Positions 49,216 to 58,338 are shown, counted from the stretch's first letter. The stretch: DNA of 59,106 nt from Brevundimonas sp. UBA4553 (GCF_002387245.1 NZ_DGLD01000023.1:1-59106), one strand, 5' to 3'. Notes: generated by a model not told the origin, from the sequence alone. Numbers and translations are program-made.

Positions 49216-49805
49216 CAGATGGTCTCCGGTTCACGGACGCGTTCGTAGGTCTGGATGTCGGGCAGCCGGGCTTGCAGCCAGCCGAGGGTGTCGACGCCGT
49301 CGAGCAGGCACTGGCGGGCGAAGGCTTCGACCTTGAAGGGGACGGCCGGGGCGTTGCCGCGCCGGATCTCGTTCGCGTCCAGATCGATGGTCACCGGCTG
49401 CTCGGGATGGGCGGCCAGATCGTCCCAGACGGCCTGATCGACGACGATGGGCAGCAGGCCGTTCTTCAGGGCGTTGGAGGTGAAGATGTCGGCGATCTCG
49501 GTCGAGATCACCGCCCGGAAGCCGTAGTCCAGCAGGGCCCAGGGCGCATGCTCGCGCGACGAGCCGCAGGCGAAGTTGGGGCCGGCCAGCAGGATGCGCT
49601 GCTCGGTCGGGTCGATGCGGTTCAGCACCGCCTCAGGCCGGGCCGAGCCGTCCGCCTCATAGCGCCAGTCGTGGAAGGCGTGGGCGCCCAGACCTTCGCG
49701 CGTGGTGGTGGTCAGAAAGCGGGCCGGGATGATCTGGTCTGTGTCGATATTGGCCTGGCTCAGGGTCAGGGTCTTCGACGTCAAGGTCTTGAACGGTTCA
49801 GACAT
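49215..49805 (-). CDS. leuD: 3-isopropylmalate dehydratase small subunit
   Basis: 196 residues. Swivelling domain of isopropylmalate isomerase, with NIDTDQIIPARFL near residues 19-31 and GPNFACGSSREHAPWALLDYGFRAVIS near 75-101. It pairs with LeuC. It overlaps the 3' end of leuC by eight bases. Confidence 0.97.
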   Translation of the reverse strand: MSEPFKTLTSKTLTLSQANIDTDQIIPARFLTTTTREGLGAHAFHDWRYEADGSARPEAVLNRIDPTEQRILLAGPNFACGSSREHAPWALLDYGFRAVISTEIADIFTSNALKNGLLPIVVDQAVWDDLAAHPEQPVTIDLDANEIRRGNAPAVPFKVEAFARQCLLDGVDTLGWLQARLPDIQTYERVREPETI

Positions 49806-51252
49806 GATGTCTCTCCCCTACCGCCTCGCGCGCGGCGCTCGGCTGCATGAGGGGAGCCTCCAGATAGGCGCGCGGGTCGGTCAGGACGCCGGCGACGGCG
49901 CTGGCCGCCGCCGTGGCGGGGCTGGCCAGGATGGTGCGGGCGCCCTTGCCCTGGCGGCCCTCGAAATTGCGGTTGGAGGTCGACACGGCCAACTGGCCGG
50001 GGCCGACGAAGTCGCCGTTCATGGCGATGCACATGGAGCAGCCGGGGATGCGCCATTCGGCCCCCGCCTCGGTGAAGACCTTGTCCAGACCTTCAGCCTC
50101 GGCGTCGCGACGCACGGCCTCGGAGCCGGGGACCACCAGCATCCGCACGCCGGGCTGAACCTTGCGGCCGCGCAGGACGTCGGCGGCGGCGCGCAGGTCG
50201 GGCAGACGGCCGTTGGTGCAGCTGCCGATGAAGACCACGTCGACCTTGTGGCCGGTCGTGGCTTCGCCCGCCGTAAAGCCCATGTAGGCGATGGCCTTGC
50301 GGTCGGAGTCCGAGCGAGGCTGGGGTACGGGCGCGCCGACGGGAGCGCCCGCGTCGGGAGTGGTGCCCCATGTGGCCATGGGTCGGATGGCGGCGCCGTC
50401 CAGTACGACCTCCTTGTCGAACACCGCGCCGGGGTCGGTGGCCAGGCTCAGCCAGTCGGCGGCGGCGGCCTCGTAGTCGGCAGGGACGTGACGACGCCCG
50501 CGCAGCCAGTCGGTGGTGACGCGGTCGGGGGCGATCATGCCCGCGCGGGCTCCCGCCTCGATGGACATGTTGCACAGGGTCATGCGCCCTTCCATGTCCA
50601 GCGACCGCACGGCCTCGCCCGCGTATTCGATGACGTAGCCGGTGCCGCCGCCGAAGCCGATGGCGGCGATGACGGCCAGGGCCACATCCTTGCCTGAGAC
50701 GCCGGGGCGCAGGGCGCCGTCAACCGTCACGCGCATGGATCTGGCGCGGCGTTGCAGCAGACATTGGGTGGCCAGGACGTGCCCGACCTCGGAGGTGCCG
50801 ATACCGAAGGCCAGGGCGCCGAAAGCCCCGTGGGTGGCGGTGTGGCTGTCGCCGCAGACCACGGTCATGCCCGGCTGGGTCAGGCCCAGCTCAGGTCCCA
50901 TGACGTGGACGACCCCGCGCTGGTCTGAGCCCCAGCCGGCCAGTTCGACGCCGTGACGGGCGCAGTTGGCCTCCAGGGTCTCGACCTGATTTCTGGCGGC
51001 GGCGGTGAAGTAGGGGCGCTGGCCATCTGGCCCGGCGGGCAGGGTGGGGGTCGAGTGATCCAGGGTGGCGAAGGTGCGGTCGGGGCGGCGGACCTTCAGT
51101 CCGCGCGCCTCGATTTCGGAAAAGGCTTGGGGCGAGGTGACTTCGTGGACCAGATGCAGGTCCACATACATGACGCCCGGTGTTTCGGCTGTTTCCGGCA
51201 CGACGACGTGCCGGTTCCAGACCTTCTCGTACAGAGTCCTAGGCGGGCTCAT
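49798..51252 (-). CDS. leuC: 3-isopropylmalate dehydratase large subunit
   Basis: 484 residues. Aconitase-family 4Fe-4S enzyme converting 2- to 3-isopropylmalate. Cluster cysteines are seen in IGSCTNGRLPDL and IPGCSMCIAMN; VCGDSHTATHGAFGALAFGIGTSEV is typical. AAGGAG seven bases before ATG 51252 decides the start over a GTG two codons earlier. It overlaps the end of ilvE by 14 bases. Confidence 0.97.
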   Translation of the reverse strand: MSPPRTLYEKVWNRHVVVPETAETPGVMYVDLHLVHEVTSPQAFSEIEARGLKVRRPDRTFATLDHSTPTLPAGPDGQRPYFTAAARNQVETLEANCARHGVELAGWGSDQRGVVHVMGPELGLTQPGMTVVCGDSHTATHGAFGALAFGIGTSEVGHVLATQCLLQRRARSMRVTVDGALRPGVSGKDVALAVIAAIGFGGGTGYVIEYAGEAVRSLDMEGRMTLCNMSIEAGARAGMIAPDRVTTDWLRGRRHVPADYEAAAADWLSLATDPGAVFDKEVVLDGAAIRPMATWGTTPDAGAPVGAPVPQPRSDSDRKAIAYMGFTAGEATTGHKVDVVFIGSCTNGRLPDLRAAADVLRGRKVQPGVRMLVVPGSEAVRRDAEAEGLDKVFTEAGAEWRIPGCSMCIAMNGDFVGPGQLAVSTSNRNFEGRQGKGARTILASPATAAASAVAGVLTDPRAYLEAPLMQPSAAREAVGERHHV

Positions 51253-52207
51253 GCACACGCTCCTTGGGCGAGGTCGAAGCCTCGCCGATGGGTTCCAGCC
51301 AGCCGAAGCGGTCCGGCGTCGTGCCGTCGAACAGGCCGCGGAAAGCCTTGTTGACCGCCTTGGTGATCGGGCCGGGGCCGGCGGCGCGCGTCGGGATGCC
51401 GTCGATGGAGCGGACGGGGGTGATCTCGGCGGCGGTGCCGGTCATGAAGACCTCGTCGGCGACATAGAGGGCCTCGCGCGGCAGGATCTGTTCGCGCGCC
51501 TCATAGCCCAGGCCGCGCGCCAGCTTCATCACGGTGTCGCGGGTGATGCCCTGCAGAATGGAGGCGGCGGCGGGCGGGGTCATCAGCACCCCGTCCTTGA
51601 CCACGAACAGGTTTTCGCCAGCGCCTTCCGACAGGCGGCCGTCGACGCCCAGGGCGATGCCTTCGCCGAAGCCGCCGACGCGGGCTTCACGTCCGATCAG
51701 ATAGCCAGACAGATAGTTGCCGCCTGCCTTGGCGCCCGCCGGGATGGTGTTGGGGGCGACGCGGTTCCAGCTGGAGATGCAGGCGTCGACGCCCTTCTCC
51801 AGAGCTTCCTCGCCCAGATAGGCGCCCCAGGGGAAGGCCGAGATCATGACGTCGGTGCGGATGGCGTCAGGCGACGGGGTCACGCCCATGCCGCACTCGC
51901 CCAGGAAGGCCAGAGGCCGCAAGTAGGCCGAACGCAGGCCCTCGGAACGGACCACGTCCTTGCAGGCCTGAACCAGCTCGTCCTCGGTGAAGGGCAGGGG
52001 GAAGTGATAGATGCGCGCGCTGTCGAACAGGCGGCGGATGTGGTCGGTCAGGCGAAAGCCGCACGGGCCGTTGGGGGTGTCATAGACACGGATGCCCTCG
52101 AACACCGAGGTGCCGTAGTGCAGGGCGTGGCTCATGACGTGAATCTTCGCGTCGGCCCAGGGCGTCAGGTCGCCGTTGATCCAGATATTCTTAGCCAGCG
52201 GCTGCAT
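51239..52207 (-). CDS. ilvE: Branched-chain amino acid aminotransferase
   Basis: 322 residues. Class IV PLP aminotransferase for the last step of Leu, Ile and Val synthesis. It begins KNIWINGDLTPWADAKIHV; HALHYGTSVFEGIR and the Lys-bearing AKAGGNYLSGYLIGREAR match the E. coli-type IlvE, and LSEGAGENLFVVKDG follows. The start at 52207 overlaps leuA by 17 bases; 11 more codons upstream are open but lie within leuA and do not look conserved. Confidence 0.95.
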   Translation of the reverse strand: MQPLAKNIWINGDLTPWADAKIHVMSHALHYGTSVFEGIRVYDTPNGPCGFRLTDHIRRLFDSARIYHFPLPFTEDELVQACKDVVRSEGLRSAYLRPLAFLGECGMGVTPSPDAIRTDVMISAFPWGAYLGEEALEKGVDACISSWNRVAPNTIPAGAKAGGNYLSGYLIGREARVGGFGEGIALGVDGRLSEGAGENLFVVKDGVLMTPPAAASILQGITRDTVMKLARGLGYEAREQILPREALYVADEVFMTGTAAEITPVRSIDGIPTRAAGPGPITKAVNKAFRGLFDGTTPDRFGWLEPIGEASTSPKERVHEPA

Positions 52208-53459
52208 AGGTCTTGTCCATCTGTGCGAAGCCTGCCCCATTCGCCGTATTGGCTGTCACAGCCGCGATGATGGCGGTCAGCTCCGCGTCATTGATTTCGC
52301 CGATCTGGTCGGCGCGTTGCTTGAAGCCGGCGAAGACGTCGGCCAGGCGCTGGCCTTCCAGCACATGGCCCAGGGCCTCGGCCCGCTTGCCGACCGCATG
52401 GCGGCCGGAATGCTTGCCCAGCACGAAGTAGCTGCCCTCGAAACCGACGTCCTCGGGACGCATGATCTCGTAGGTGCGGGCGTCGGCCATCATGCCGTGC
52501 TGGTGGATCCCGGCCTCGTGGGCGAAGGCGTTCAGGCCGACGATGGCCTTGTTGCGGGCGATGACCGTCTCGGTCACTTCGCGCAGGGTTTCCGAGGCGC
52601 GCACCAGGTGGCGGCTCTCGGCGGATACGCTGACGCCATAGCGGTCCGCGCGGGTGCGCAGGGCCATGATGATCTCCTCGATGGATGCGTTGCCGGCCCG
52701 TTCGCCAATGCCGTTGATCGCGCCCTCGATCTGACGCGCGCCGCCCTCGACGGCGGCCAGGGAGTTGGCGACGGCCAGACCCAGGTCGTTGTGGGCGTGC
52801 GACGAGAAGATCACGTCGGAATGGCGCGGGCGGATGATCCCGTCCAGATAGGCAAACCTTTGGCGCGCTTCTTCCGGCGTGGCGTAACCGACAGTGTCGG
52901 GCACGTTCAGCGTCTGGGCCCCCGCGTCGGCGGCGGCCATCAGGGCCTCGGCCAGGAACTCCGGCTCGGTGCGGAAGGCGTCCTCGGCCGAGAACTCGAC
53001 GTCGTCGAACATCGAGGCGGCGTATTCCACCGTGCGGGAAATCGTAGCCAGCACCTCGTTGGTGCTCATCCGCAGCTTGGCCGAGCGGTGGATCGGGCTG
53101 GTGGCCAGGAAGACGTGACAACGGCGATGCGATCTGGGCGCCGGCGACAGGGCCCGGAACGAGGCGTCGATGTCCTTCTCGTTGGCGCGCGACAGGGAAG
53201 CGAAGACCGGTCCCTCGATTTCGCCCGCCACACGGCGGATGCATTCCTCGTCGCCCGGCGAGGCGGCGGCGAAGCCGGCCTCGATCACGTCCACGCCCAG
53301 GTCGCGCAGGACATGGGCCATCTTCAGCTTGGCCTCGGCCGACATGGAGAAGCCGGGCGCCTGTTCGCCGTCGCGCAGGGTGGTGTCGAAGATGATGACG
53401 CGGTTGGGATCCGACGCCGCAATCTCGGCGGTTCTGGATACTCGTTCTACTCGGGACAT
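52191..53459 (-). CDS. leuA: 2-isopropylmalate synthase lacking the regulatory domain
   Basis: 422 residues, about 90-100 shorter than usual LeuA. The catalytic TIM barrel is intact: IFDTTLRDGEQAPG (Asp25, Arg29, Asp30, Glu32), the metal pair in SSHAHNDLGLAVANSL near residue 215, and GIGERAGNASIEEIIM. The linker helices IHQHGMMADARTYEIM and GKHSGRHAVGKR follow. It stops soon after the subdomain that precedes the C-terminal allosteric dimer where leucine normally binds. The overlap with ilvE leaves no room for a lost domain downstream. It lies one base after ilvM. Homocitrate or citramalate synthase activity is a less likely alternative given the leuCDB context. Confidence 0.9.
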   Translation of the reverse strand: MSRVERVSRTAEIAASDPNRVIIFDTTLRDGEQAPGFSMSAEAKLKMAHVLRDLGVDVIEAGFAAASPGDEECIRRVAGEIEGPVFASLSRANEKDIDASFRALSPAPRSHRRCHVFLATSPIHRSAKLRMSTNEVLATISRTVEYAASMFDDVEFSAEDAFRTEPEFLAEALMAAADAGAQTLNVPDTVGYATPEEARQRFAYLDGIIRPRHSDVIFSSHAHNDLGLAVANSLAAVEGGARQIEGAINGIGERAGNASIEEIIMALRTRADRYGVSVSAESRHLVRASETLREVTETVIARNKAIVGLNAFAHEAGIHQHGMMADARTYEIMRPEDVGFEGSYFVLGKHSGRHAVGKRAEALGHVLEGQRLADVFAGFKQRADQIGEINDAELTAIIAAVTANTANGAGFAQMDKTYAAAG

Positions 53460-53460
53460 T

Positions 53461-53718
53461 TTACGCGGCCTCGGACTGGTAGGCAGGGGCGGCGATGCGC
53501 GAGACGCCGAACAGGCGGTCGATCTGGCAGCCCAGGTTGTCGATGGAGCGCGCGGCGTCGCGGCCGCGCACGGTCAGGGCGATGCGGCGCGAGGGGCCTT
53601 CGTCCGCCATGCTCATGCCGTCGATGTGGAAGCCCCGGCGTTCCACCAGGCCGATGAGACGCTGAAGCGAGCCGTCGGCCCGGTCGATCTGGATGTGAAT
53701 GGTGTCGCTCATGCTCAT
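53461..53718 (-). CDS. ilvM: Acetolactate synthase small subunit, short IlvM-like ACT protein
   Basis: 85 residues, one ACT domain (IHIQIDRADGSLQRLIGLVERRGFHIDGMSM). The usual small subunits IlvN/IlvH of most bacteria run to about 160 residues with a second domain, whereas E. coli IlvM, which gives a valine-insensitive enzyme, is of this length and pattern. It follows the large subunit with an ATGA overlap, so it is coupled. A second ATG two codons later is also possible. Predicted to activate or stabilise the upstream large subunit. Confidence 0.88.
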   Translation of the reverse strand: MSMSDTIHIQIDRADGSLQRLIGLVERRGFHIDGMSMADEGPSRRIALTVRGRDAARSIDNLGCQIDRLFGVSRIAAPAYQSEAA

Positions 53719-55433
53719 GCGCCTTCCATCATTTCAGCGTTGCTCTTGCCCGGCGGAACCAGAGGCCAGACGTTCTCTTTGGGGTTGATGACCACGTGGG
53801 CCAGGCAGGGGCCGTCGGCGGCCAGCAGCCGGGCGATGCCGTCCTCGACCTGATCGCGACGGTCGATGCGGAAAGCCTCGACGCCGAAGGCCTCGGCCAC
53901 CTTCACGAAGTCCGGGTTGTCGGACAGATCGACTTCGGAATAGTTCTCCTCGAAGAACAGCTCCTGCCACTGGCGCACCAGGCCCAGGGAGGAGTTGTCC
54001 AGCAGGACAATCTTCAGCGCGACGCCGTAGCGCTTCAGCGTCGCCAGCTCCTGGATGTTCATCATGAAGCCGCCGTCGCCGGCGATGGTGACGACCGTGG
54101 CCGACGGGTCGGCCAGTTTGGCGCCCAGACCGGCCGGCAGGCCGAAGCCCATGGCGCCCAGACCGCCCGAGGTGATGTGGGCTTCCGGCTTGGAGAAGCG
54201 GCAGTGCTGGGCGGCCCACATCTGATGCTGGCCGACGTCGCAGGCGGCGACGAAGCGGTCGCCGGCGGCCTCGGACAGCTGCTTCAGCAGGGCGGGCGCA
54301 TAGACGCCTTCGCCCGGCGCGTCATAGCGGGCGGCGTGGTGGGCGGCGGCCGAGGCGCAGCGGATGACCCAGGGGTCGATGGCCAGAGGAGCGGCGGCCA
54401 GACGCGCGGTCAGGGCCTCGACGCCAGGCTTCAGTTCGCCGGCGACCGCGACATGGGTCTCGCGCAGCTTGCCGATCTCGGAGGCGTCGACGTCGAAATG
54501 GACGACGCGGGCGTGGGGCGCAAACTCGGCCAGCTTGCCCGTGGCGCGGTCGTCGAAACGGGCGCCCAGGACGATCAGCAGGTCGGATGACTGGACCGCC
54601 TCGTTGGCGGCGCGCGTGCCGTGCATGCCCAGCATCCCCAGGAAGCCGGGCGCGTCGGTGGGAACCGTGCCCAGGGCGTTCAGGGTGGCGACGGTCGGGA
54701 TGCCGGTGGCCTCGGCGAAGGCGCGGACGGCCTCGGTCGCACAGCCGATCTTCACCCCGCCGCCGATGTAGATCAGCGGCCGCTCTGCGGCGCGGATGAA
54801 GCTCTCGGCGTCGGCAATGGCGTCGTGGTCGACCTCAGCCGTTTCGTTGGGGATGTTGAAGCCGAAGGGAGCGGTCGCTGTGGCGAACTGGACGTCCTTG
54901 GGCAGGTCGACCAGGACCGGACCGGGGCGACCCGAGGCGGCGATGTGGAAGGCCTGTTCGACGGCGGCCGGGATCTCCGACGCGTCGCGCACCAGTATAG
55001 AGTGCTTCACGATCGGCAGGGTGACGCCCAGGATGTCGATCTCCTGGAAGGCGTCGGTGCCCATGACGCCTTGGGGGACGTTGCCGGTGATGCAGACCAT
55101 GGGCACCGAATCCATCATGGCGTTGGCGATGCCGGTGATCAGATTGGTGGCGCCGGGGCCGGAGGTGGCCATGCAGACGCCGACCTTGCCCGAGGCGCGG
55201 GCATAGGCGTCTGCGGCGAAGGCCGCGCCCTGTTCGTGGCGGACCAGGATATGCTTCAGGCCCGTGCCGGTCAGGGCGTCGTAGATGGGCATGATGGCGC
55301 CGCCGGGGTAGCCGAAGACCACCTCCACGCCCATCCGCTCCAGGCTGGAGACGAGCAGGCGCGCGCCGGTGGCCGTGTCGTTCACGGTCGCCGGAGCGGA
55401 GGCGGTTTTCAGGGCGGGCGCGGCGGCGCTCAT
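53715..55433 (-). CDS. ilvG: Acetolactate synthase large subunit (IlvG/IlvB type)
   Basis: 572 residues. TPP enzyme forming acetolactate or acetohydroxybutyrate, the first common step. The catalytic Glu67 lies in RHEQGAAFAADAYARASG. The TPP/Mg site GDGGFMMNIQELATLKRYG comes near residue 448, with LLDNSSLGLVRQWQELFF after it. Paired with a short IlvM-like subunit, so I use ilvG rather than ilvB; the distinction rests on the partner. The first 20 residues are a variable extension. An unusually AT-rich 30-base gap separates it from ilvC. Confidence 0.95.
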   Translation of the reverse strand: MSAAAPALKTASAPATVNDTATGARLLVSSLERMGVEVVFGYPGGAIMPIYDALTGTGLKHILVRHEQGAAFAADAYARASGKVGVCMATSGPGATNLITGIANAMMDSVPMVCITGNVPQGVMGTDAFQEIDILGVTLPIVKHSILVRDASEIPAAVEQAFHIAASGRPGPVLVDLPKDVQFATATAPFGFNIPNETAEVDHDAIADAESFIRAAERPLIYIGGGVKIGCATEAVRAFAEATGIPTVATLNALGTVPTDAPGFLGMLGMHGTRAANEAVQSSDLLIVLGARFDDRATGKLAEFAPHARVVHFDVDASEIGKLRETHVAVAGELKPGVEALTARLAAAPLAIDPWVIRCASAAAHHAARYDAPGEGVYAPALLKQLSEAAGDRFVAACDVGQHQMWAAQHCRFSKPEAHITSGGLGAMGFGLPAGLGAKLADPSATVVTIAGDGGFMMNIQELATLKRYGVALKIVLLDNSSLGLVRQWQELFFEENYSEVDLSDNPDFVKVAEAFGVEAFRIDRRDQVEDGIARLLAADGPCLAHVVINPKENVWPLVPPGKSNAEMMEGA

Positions 55434-55463
55434 CGGGTCAGTCTCTCTTTATATATATGCGGG

Positions 55464-56477
55464 TCAGGCGGCTTCAGACTTGGGGGTCTGCAGCCAGGCC
55501 ATGCGCTCGCGCAGACGGGCGCCCGTCTGTTCGATGTGGGATTGGCGATCGGCGTCCAGCCAGGCGTCGTACTGCGGCTTGCCGGCCTCGTTCTCGGCGA
55601 TCCAGTTGCGCGCGAAGGTGCCGTCCTGGATCTCGGTCAGGACGGTCTTCATGCGGGCGCGGGTTTCATCGGTGATGACGCGCGGGCCCGAGGCGACGGC
55701 GCCCCACTTGGCGGTTTCCGAGATGAAGTGGTGCATCTTGGAGATGCCCCCCTCGTAGAACAGGTCCACGATCAGCTTCAGCTCGTGCAGGCACTCGAAG
55801 TAGGCGATCTCGGGCTGATAGCCGGCCTCGACCAGAGTGTTGAAACCCGAGATGACCAGCTCCTTGGCGCCGCCGCACAGGACGGCCTGTTCGCCGAACA
55901 GATCGGTTTCGGTTTCTTCGCGGAACGAGGTCTCCAGCAGGCCGCCGGTCGCGCCGCCGATGCCCTTGGCGTAGCCCATGGCCCGATCGCGCGCCTTGCC
56001 GGTCGCGTCCTTCTCGATGGCGAACAGGCTGGGGACGCCGCGACCGCGCGCGAACTCGCGGCGAACCAGATCGCCCGGACCCTTGGGCGCGACCAGGATG
56101 ACGTCCATGTCGTCGCGCGGGGTGATGCGGTCGTAGATGATGGAGAAGCCGTGGGCGAACAGCAGGGCGGCGCCCGGCTTGGCGTTGGGTTCGATGATGT
56201 CGCGATAGACCTCGTTCTGGATCATGTCCGGGGTCAGGATGGCGATGATGTCGGCGCCGCGAACGGCCTCGGCCGGCTCGGCGGTGGGGACGCCGTCGGC
56301 GGTCGCGTGTTTCCAGCCCGTGCCGCCCTGACGCACGCCGACGACGACGTCATGACCCGAATCCTTCAGGTTCTGCGCGTGGGCGCGACCCTGCGAGCCG
56401 TAGCCGATGACGGCGATGCGCTGGCAGGCGATGGCGCCCGGCTTGATGTCGTCGTTGGTGTAGATGGTGATGGCCAT
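55464..56477 (-). CDS. ilvC: Ketol-acid reductoisomerase (class I)
   Basis: 337 residues, the short single-repeat class I form. It rearranges and reduces acetolactate with NADPH. The Rossmann motif IAVIGYGSQGRAHAQNLKDSG lies at residues 21-41, with VRQGG for phosphate recognition. The metal/substrate residues are in LFGEQAVLCGGAKELVISGFNTLVEAGY and ECLHELKLIVDLFYEGG. It is four bases after ilvD. Confidence 0.97.
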   Translation of the reverse strand: MAITIYTNDDIKPGAIACQRIAVIGYGSQGRAHAQNLKDSGHDVVVGVRQGGTGWKHATADGVPTAEPAEAVRGADIIAILTPDMIQNEVYRDIIEPNAKPGAALLFAHGFSIIYDRITPRDDMDVILVAPKGPGDLVRREFARGRGVPSLFAIEKDATGKARDRAMGYAKGIGGATGGLLETSFREETETDLFGEQAVLCGGAKELVISGFNTLVEAGYQPEIAYFECLHELKLIVDLFYEGGISKMHHFISETAKWGAVASGPRVITDETRARMKTVLTEIQDGTFARNWIAENEAGKPQYDAWLDADRQSHIEQTGARLRERMAWLQTPKSEAA

Positions 56478-56480
56478 GGG

Positions 56481-58235
56481 TCAGGCGTCCTCAGAAATCT
56501 GGTCGGTGGGGATGGCGGCGTTGGAATAGGTTTCGGCGGTTTGAGCCGGGGGCGGATTGGGGATGGTCACGGCCCCTTGCGAGGCGGAGGCGACGGCGGC
56601 GCGGTATTTCGCGAAAACGCCTTGCGCCGGGCGGACCTGGTTGGGGGCGAAGTCCGCCCGGCGCGCCTCCAGATCGACGAGCACATCGATCCGGCGGTTG
56701 GTGACATCGATGACGATCGGATCGCCATCGCGAATGAGAGCAATCGGGCCGCCGACCGCCGCTTCGGGCGAGACGTGGCCGGCGACGAAGCCGTAGCTGG
56801 CGCCCGAGAAGCGGCCGTCGGTCAGCAGGGCGACGTTCTCGACCTTGCGGCCCTTCAGGGCGGCGGTGACCTGCAGCATCTCGCGCATGCCGGGCCCGCC
56901 CTTGGGCCCTTCGTAGCGGATGATGATGACGTCGCCTTCGCCGACCGAGCCGTCCTGAACCGCGTGGAAGGCGTCTTCCTCGCAGTCGAAGACGGCGGCC
57001 GGGCCTTCGAAGCGGTCGACCTTGTGGCCGGTCAGCTTGATGACCGCGCCTTCCGGGGCGACGTCGCCATAGATGACCGCGTAGGAGCCGCGCGCCATGA
57101 CGGGCGCGTCCATGCTGGTGACGACCTGCTGACCCGGGGTCTCCTCGGCCTCGGCGGCTTCGGCGAACAGGCTGCGGCCGCTGACGGTCGGGGTGTTGAC
57201 GATCTTGCCGGCCTCGGCCAGGCGCTGGGCGACCAGGCGCGTGCCGCCCGCCGCGAACAGGTGCGAGGCCAGAAAGCGGCCGCCCGGCTTCAGGTCGCAG
57301 ATGACTGGGGCCTCGACGCAGGCCTGGTGGCAGTCCTCGATGCCGAAGTCGACGCCGGCCTCGGCCGCGATGGCGGTCAGGTGCATGACGGCGTTGGTCG
57401 AGCCGCCCGAGGCCGAGACGGCGATGGCCGCGTTCTTCAGGCTGACCTTGGTGATGTATTTGCGGGCGGTGTCGCCGTCGAAGACCCGCTCGACGATCAG
57501 GCGGCCGCAACGCTCACCCTCGGCGCCCTTGCCGGAATCGACGGCGGGGACGTCGTTGGCGCCCATGGGGCTGACGCCCATGATCGACAGGGCCATGGCC
57601 ATGGTGTTGGCGGTGAACTGACCGCCGCAGGCGCCGGCGCCGGGGCAGACCGCGCTCTCCACCGCCTTCAGGCCGTCGTCGGACAGGGCGCCGGCGCCGT
57701 GGGCGCCGATGGCCTCGAACACCTCCTGGACCGAGACCTCCTTCTCGCCGATCCGGCCGGGCAGGATGGTGCCGCCGTAGTAGACCAGGCCCGGGATATC
57801 CATCCGGGCCAGGGCCATGGCCGCGGCCGGGATGGTCTTGTCGCAGCCGACGATGCAGACGACGCCGTCCAGCTGATGGCCTTCGACCGCCAGCTCGATG
57901 GAATCGGCGACGACCTCGCGGCTGATCAGCGAGGCCTTCATCCCCGCCGTGCCCATGGAGATGCCGTCGGTGACGACGATGGTGTTGAAGTCGACGGGAT
58001 AGCCGCCCGCCGCGATGATCCCGGCGCGGACGTCCTTGGCCAGACGGTCCAGGTGCATGTTGCACGGCGTGACCGTCGACCAGGTGTTGACGATGGCGAT
58101 CATCGGCTTGTCGAAGTCGGCGTCCTGCATTCCGGCGGCGCGCAGATAGGACCGCGCCGCGGCCCGGTTCGGCCCCTGGGTGACGGCCGAACTGCGTGCG
58201 TTGGGTCGTTTTTTGCTGTCAGGCGAGTTGGTCAT
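56481..58235 (-). CDS. ilvD: Dihydroxy-acid dehydratase
   Basis: 584 residues. Iron-sulfur dehydratase of Ile/Val synthesis. Cysteines appear in STVTPCNMHLDRL, GVVCIVGCDKTIPAAAMALARM and CPGAGACGGQFTANTMAMALSI; PAVDSGKGAEGERCGRLIVE follows. First enzyme gene of the series. Its ATG at 58235 has only a distant AGGAC as ribosome site. It is preceded by the attenuator at 58282-58311. Confidence 0.96.
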   Translation of the reverse strand: MTNSPDSKKRPNARSSAVTQGPNRAAARSYLRAAGMQDADFDKPMIAIVNTWSTVTPCNMHLDRLAKDVRAGIIAAGGYPVDFNTIVVTDGISMGTAGMKASLISREVVADSIELAVEGHQLDGVVCIVGCDKTIPAAAMALARMDIPGLVYYGGTILPGRIGEKEVSVQEVFEAIGAHGAGALSDDGLKAVESAVCPGAGACGGQFTANTMAMALSIMGVSPMGANDVPAVDSGKGAEGERCGRLIVERVFDGDTARKYITKVSLKNAAIAVSASGGSTNAVMHLTAIAAEAGVDFGIEDCHQACVEAPVICDLKPGGRFLASHLFAAGGTRLVAQRLAEAGKIVNTPTVSGRSLFAEAAEAEETPGQQVVTSMDAPVMARGSYAVIYGDVAPEGAVIKLTGHKVDRFEGPAAVFDCEEDAFHAVQDGSVGEGDVIIIRYEGPKGGPGMREMLQVTAALKGRKVENVALLTDGRFSGASYGFVAGHVSPEAAVGGPIALIRDGDPIVIDVTNRRIDVLVDLEARRADFAPNQVRPAQGVFAKYRAAVASASQGAVTIPNPPPAQTAETYSNAAIPTDQISEDA

Positions 58236-58281
58236 CGGATTTTTGGAAGGTCCTGCCTATCGGCTCTGTACTGGGCACATG

Positions 58282-58311
58282 AAAAACCCCGCTGCCGGGT
58301 GGGAGCGGGGT
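58282..58311 (-). terminator. Attenuator terminator upstream of ilvD
   Basis: On the minus strand ACCCCGCT (58311-58304) and AGCGGGGT (58293-58286) form a perfect eight-bp stem with a ten-base loop. It runs into five T (58286-58282). It lies 46 bases before ilvD and 27 bases after the leader peptide stop, the normal place for an attenuator. Confidence 0.85.
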
Positions 58312-58338
58312 GAAGCGGGCGATCTTGACTGGGTTAGG

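Noticed and set aside
54621..58313. 1230-codon open frame on the plus strand
   Set aside because: It runs antisense through ilvG, ilvC and ilvD, is rich in Gly/Ala/Val/Asp as expected from the GC-rich complement, and shows no protein family.
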